A stretch of DNA of 6,106 bases from Lawsonibacter sp. GTDB lineage: Bacteria; Bacillota; Clostridia; Oscillospirales; Oscillospiraceae. Below, piece after piece: positions 4,356 through 6,106 of the stretch (position 1 is its first letter; every line of letters begins with the position of its first letter). The stretch spans positions 1 to 6,106 of the forward strand of contig JAAWNI010000136.1 of assembly GCA_022798855.1 (NCBI GenBank), read 5' to 3'. Position numbers and translations under genes: made by a program. The notes below the pieces were generated by a model, which ran no database searches, was not told where the DNA came from, and saw only the letters and a list, made by a program, of their open reading frames with translations.

Positions 4356-5228
4356 CTACCGCTCCGTTCCAATGTAGAACAGGGCCACGGTGCCCGGGCC
4401 GGAGTGGGCGCCGATGACGGGGCCTACATAGTTGATATAGACCTCGTCCACGCCGAAGCGCTTCTTCACCATCTCCGCCACCGCCTGGGCGTCCTCCAGG
4501 CAGTCGCCGTGGCTGATGAAGACGGTAAGGCTGCCCGGGTCTATGGCAGTCTCCTCCATCCGGTCCACCAGGGCTTTCAGGGAGGCCTGGCGGCCCCGGA
4601 CCTTGCCGATGTTGATCAGATGCCCCTCGCTGTCCACATGGAGGACGGGCTTGATGTGGAGCATGGAGCCCACCAGGGCGGTGGCGGCTGAGACGCGCCC
4701 CCCCCGTTTCAGAAAATACAGGTCATCCACCGTGAACTGGTGGCACAGGTTCAGCTTGTGCTCCTCCACCCAGTCCTGGACCTCCTTGATGGAGCGGCCC
4801 CGCTCCCGCAGCTGGGCGGCGTACCACACCAGCAGGCCCTGGCCCAGGGAGGCGCACAGGGTATCCACCGTGTACAGCTTTCGCTCGGGGTATTTGGCCC
4901 TCAGCTCCTCCACGGCTATGACGGAGGACTGATAGGTAGCGGACAGGCCGGAGGAGAAGGCCAGAACCAGGACGTCCCGGCCCGCCTGGAGCAGGGGTTC
5001 CAGGGCCTCGGTGTACTGGGCGGTGTTGACGGCGTTGGTGGTGGCCGCGTCCCCCTTGCGCAGGCGCTCATAAAAAGCGTGGGGGTCCATATCCCGGTTG
5101 TCGGGGTAGTCGTGGTAGGCCTGGCCGTCCAGCACAAAGCCCAGAGGGACCACCTGAACGTCAAGCTTCCGGACCATTTCCTCCCCCAGGTCGGCGGAGG
5201 AGTCGGTGAGAATAACAAAATCTGACAT
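4356..5228 (-). CDS. DegV family fatty-acid-binding protein
   Basis: A 290-residue cytoplasmic protein of full family length. DegV/FakB proteins bind a long-chain fatty acid and, where a FakA kinase exists, present it for phosphorylation into phospholipid synthesis; no fakA is in this window, so substrate use is inferred. Motifs: TDSSADL (8-14) at the N-terminus, ATTNAVN (62-68) at the position of the usual TS/TT lipid head-group motif, FSSGLSATYQSS (91-102), VDTLCASLGQG (121-131), FLKRGGRVS (172-180), KPVLHV (193-198) and the C-terminal GPVIGAHSGPGTVALFY (269-285). The ATG at 5228 follows AAGGAG with a longish 12-nt gap; an upstream TTG (5240) directly abuts the ribosome site and is rejected. 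It lies 32 nt after the DUF1836 gene and 4 nt before the unknown gene, within one operon. Confidence 0.94.
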   Translation of the reverse strand: MSDFVILTDSSADLGEEMVRKLDVQVVPLGFVLDGQAYHDYPDNRDMDPHAFYERLRKGDAATTNAVNTAQYTEALEPLLQAGRDVLVLAFSSGLSATYQSSVIAVEELRAKYPERKLYTVDTLCASLGQGLLVWYAAQLRERGRSIKEVQDWVEEHKLNLCHQFTVDDLYFLKRGGRVSAATALVGSMLHIKPVLHVDSEGHLINIGKVRGRQASLKALVDRMEETAIDPGSLTVFISHGDCLEDAQAVAEMVKKRFGVDEVYINYVGPVIGAHSGPGTVALFYIGTER

Positions 5229-5260
5229 AGTAAGAAACAACTCCTTCGTGATGGTGTAAT

Positions 5261-5779
5261 CTATTTCTTTTTTCCATCCTGGGGCTGGAGGATGGACAGA
5301 ATGCGCTGGCAGGCCAGCTGATTGGCGTAGCTGCGCACGGCGAAGTCCAGGGCCATCTTGGCCAGGTCGGACTCCCCGGCTTCCGGGTCGATGGACTGGG
5401 CGGTGTCGGACAAAGCCCGGTCCAGGGCGTCCCGGAAGTAGGCGTATTGCTCAGGCGTGCTCTTCTCCAGGGCACGGCCCGCCCCCATCAGGGCGCCGAT
5501 GTCCCGGACGGACAGCACCTGCTTCAGGGCCACCACGGCGGTGAGGTAGCCCAGATGGATGGGGCCGTACCGCTTGCCCTCGGCCCGGGGGACCAGGCCG
5601 TCCTTGATGTAGTTGTTCACCATGGCGGGGGTGAGGGAGTTGCTGTCGTCAAAGCGGATCAGCTGGCGGGGCATGTAGGAGATCAGCTGGTCCATATACA
5701 GGGCGATGTCGGGCAGCTCCTCCCACTGGACAGGGCGCTCCCGCTCCATCCGGTCCTTTAAATCCTGAAGCTCATCCAT
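5261..5779 (-). CDS. DUF1836 domain protein, MerR-like putative regulator
   Basis: A 172-residue protein, first gene of the minus-strand operon. The ATG at 5779 is supported by AAAGAGGG about 8 nt upstream; an in-frame TTG at 5800 has no ribosome site. The DUF1836 region spans about 23-100: LPDIALYMDQLISYM (22-36), SLTPAMVNNYIKDGLVPRAE (48-67), KRYGPIHLGYLTAVVALK (69-86) and QVLSVRDIGALM (87-98). This order (helix-turn-helix, wing with a conserved KRY, then a helix beginning LS..DI) parallels the MerR DNA-binding fold, so it is probably a transcription factor. The C-terminal half (105-165) is helical and probably dimerises or binds a ligand. The last residues (DGKKK) are basic. The promoter at 5815-5844 lies just upstream; autoregulation of the operon including degV is plausible but not shown. 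Confidence 0.88.
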   Translation of the reverse strand: MDELQDLKDRMERERPVQWEELPDIALYMDQLISYMPRQLIRFDDSNSLTPAMVNNYIKDGLVPRAEGKRYGPIHLGYLTAVVALKQVLSVRDIGALMGAGRALEKSTPEQYAYFRDALDRALSDTAQSIDPEAGESDLAKMALDFAVRSYANQLACQRILSILQPQDGKKK

Positions 5780-5814
5780 CGGCGAAACCCTCTTTCTCAA
5801 ATGTGGTATCTGTT

Positions 5815-5844
5815 ATTATATCACAATGTTTCCGGTGTTGTAAA
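5815..5844 (-). promoter_or_regulatory. Sigma-A-type promoter of the DUF1836-degV-unknown-prmA operon
   Basis: On the minus strand, TTTACA (5839-5844) and a perfect TATAAT (5815-5820) are 18 bp apart (17 if TTACAA is taken as the -35). The predicted start near 5808 gives a leader of about 30 nt to the ATG at 5779. No riboswitch-like fold fits in so short a leader. Confidence 0.75.
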
Positions 5845-5931
5845 CAAAAATGCCGTGAATATCAGGGCCCGCCCCATAAATTTGGAGCGCCCCTGGAAAT
5901 ACCTGCTGTCAAAAAAGAGCGGGCGCAAGAG

Positions 5932-5950
5932 CAATGTCATTAAGTTAAGG
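5932..5950. other. Possible insertion-sequence end remnant
   Basis: CAATGTCATTAAGTTAAGG stands out in the otherwise featureless spacer 5861-5965 and resembles, from memory, terminal sequences (CTTAACTTAATGACATT) of clostridial insertion sequences. No matching inverted partner or transposase is in the window, so this is speculative. Confidence 0.15.
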
Positions 5951-5973
5951 CTCCCAAGCACCCCAAGAAAAAG

Positions 5974-6015
5974 CCCACCACCTTCTTACTGAAAAAAGGT
6001 GGTGGGTATTTTTTC
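5974..6015. terminator. Bidirectional terminator, chiefly for the SLH-domain gene
   Basis: CCCACCACCTT (5974-5984) pairs perfectly with AAGGTGGTGGG (5996-6006) around an 11-nt loop. On the plus strand it is followed by TATTTTTTC; on the minus strand by CTTTTTCTT (complement of 5965-5973). The minus-strand SLH gene ends 49 nt before it, so termination of that transcript is its likely job; it also insulates the operon promoter at 5815-5844. Confidence 0.85.
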
Positions 6016-6055
6016 GGGTTTTACATGCTGTCTGAATGGCAAAAATCGTCTGAAT

Positions 6056-6106
6056 TTACTGCCCCATAGCGCGATAGAGGAAGGTGACAATCTGTCCACG
6101 GGTACA
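6056..6106 (-). CDS. C-terminal end of an SLH-domain surface protein (partial)
   Basis: Reading the minus strand from the window edge gives 16 codons, CTRGQIVTFLYRAMGQ, then TAA (6056-6058). This matches the end of an S-layer homology repeat, in which a T-R-A/G-Q-hydrophobic-V-T-hydrophobic-L-Y/W-R-A core is conserved. SLH repeats anchor exported proteins to pyruvylated secondary cell-wall polymer, and often sit as three copies at the protein end, so this is probably the last repeat of a secreted cell-surface protein whose body lies beyond 6106. The frame, motif, immediate stop and terminator downstream all agree. Nothing can be said of the rest of the protein. Confidence 0.8.
   Translation of the reverse strand, partial: CTRGQIVTFLYRAMGQ

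Noticed and set aside
1..6106. CRISPR arrays, tRNA or rRNA genes, toxin-antitoxin pairs, integrase or transposase genes
   Set aside because: No spaced direct repeats, cloverleaf or rRNA-like sequence, and no recognisable recombinase or toxin motifs were found on either strand.

Overview
The window looks like a chromosomal stretch of a spore-forming, gut-type clostridium, probably in or near the Oscillospiraceae (Flavonifractor or Pseudoflavonifractor-like). This is inferred from strong AGGAGG-type ribosome sites, visibly GC-rich housekeeping genes, an alpha/beta-type small acid-soluble spore protein, a Spo0A-type DNA-binding protein, a DUF1836/DegV gene pair and the tail of an SLH-domain surface protein. 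The genus is not proven by the sequence.

Left part (about 1-2140) is accessory in character. A two-gene operon on the plus strand encodes an XRE-type helix-turn-helix regulator (280-615) and, overlapping it by 4 nt, a stand-alone Spo0A C-terminal DNA-binding domain without a receiver domain (612-1001). A second XRE-type regulator (1026-1370) faces it on the minus strand. That regulator is transcribed from a strong-looking promoter lying back to back with a plus-strand promoter. The plus-strand promoter appears to fire into a 150-bp imperfect palindrome (1480-1629), followed by two small, very basic, overlapping genes of unknown function (1656-1832 and 1780-2139). The layout (repressor-like gene, divergent promoters, small genes) resembles the control region of a mobile or formerly mobile element, but no integrase, transposase, relaxase or attachment site is visible.

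Middle (2140-2802): an alpha/beta-type SASP gene (2337-2537) with its own leader, then a GC-rich stretch full of inverted repeats, ending in a 12-bp stem terminator (2716-2743) that can serve both the SASP gene and the convergent operon to its right.

Right part (2803-5844) is an ordinary-looking minus-strand operon read right to left from a sigma-A-type promoter at 5815-5844: a DUF1836 MerR-like regulator, a DegV lipid-binding protein, an unrecognised acidic 173-residue protein, and PrmA (ribosomal protein L11 methyltransferase). A small palindromic repeat sits between the unknown gene and prmA. To the right, a bidirectional terminator (5974-6015) separates this promoter from the last 16 codons of a minus-strand SLH-domain protein that runs off the window end.

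The points most worth a second look are the long palindrome in the leader of the small-gene pair, the XRE plus Spo0A-C operon, and the terminator-like hairpin inside the coding end of the minus-strand XRE gene.
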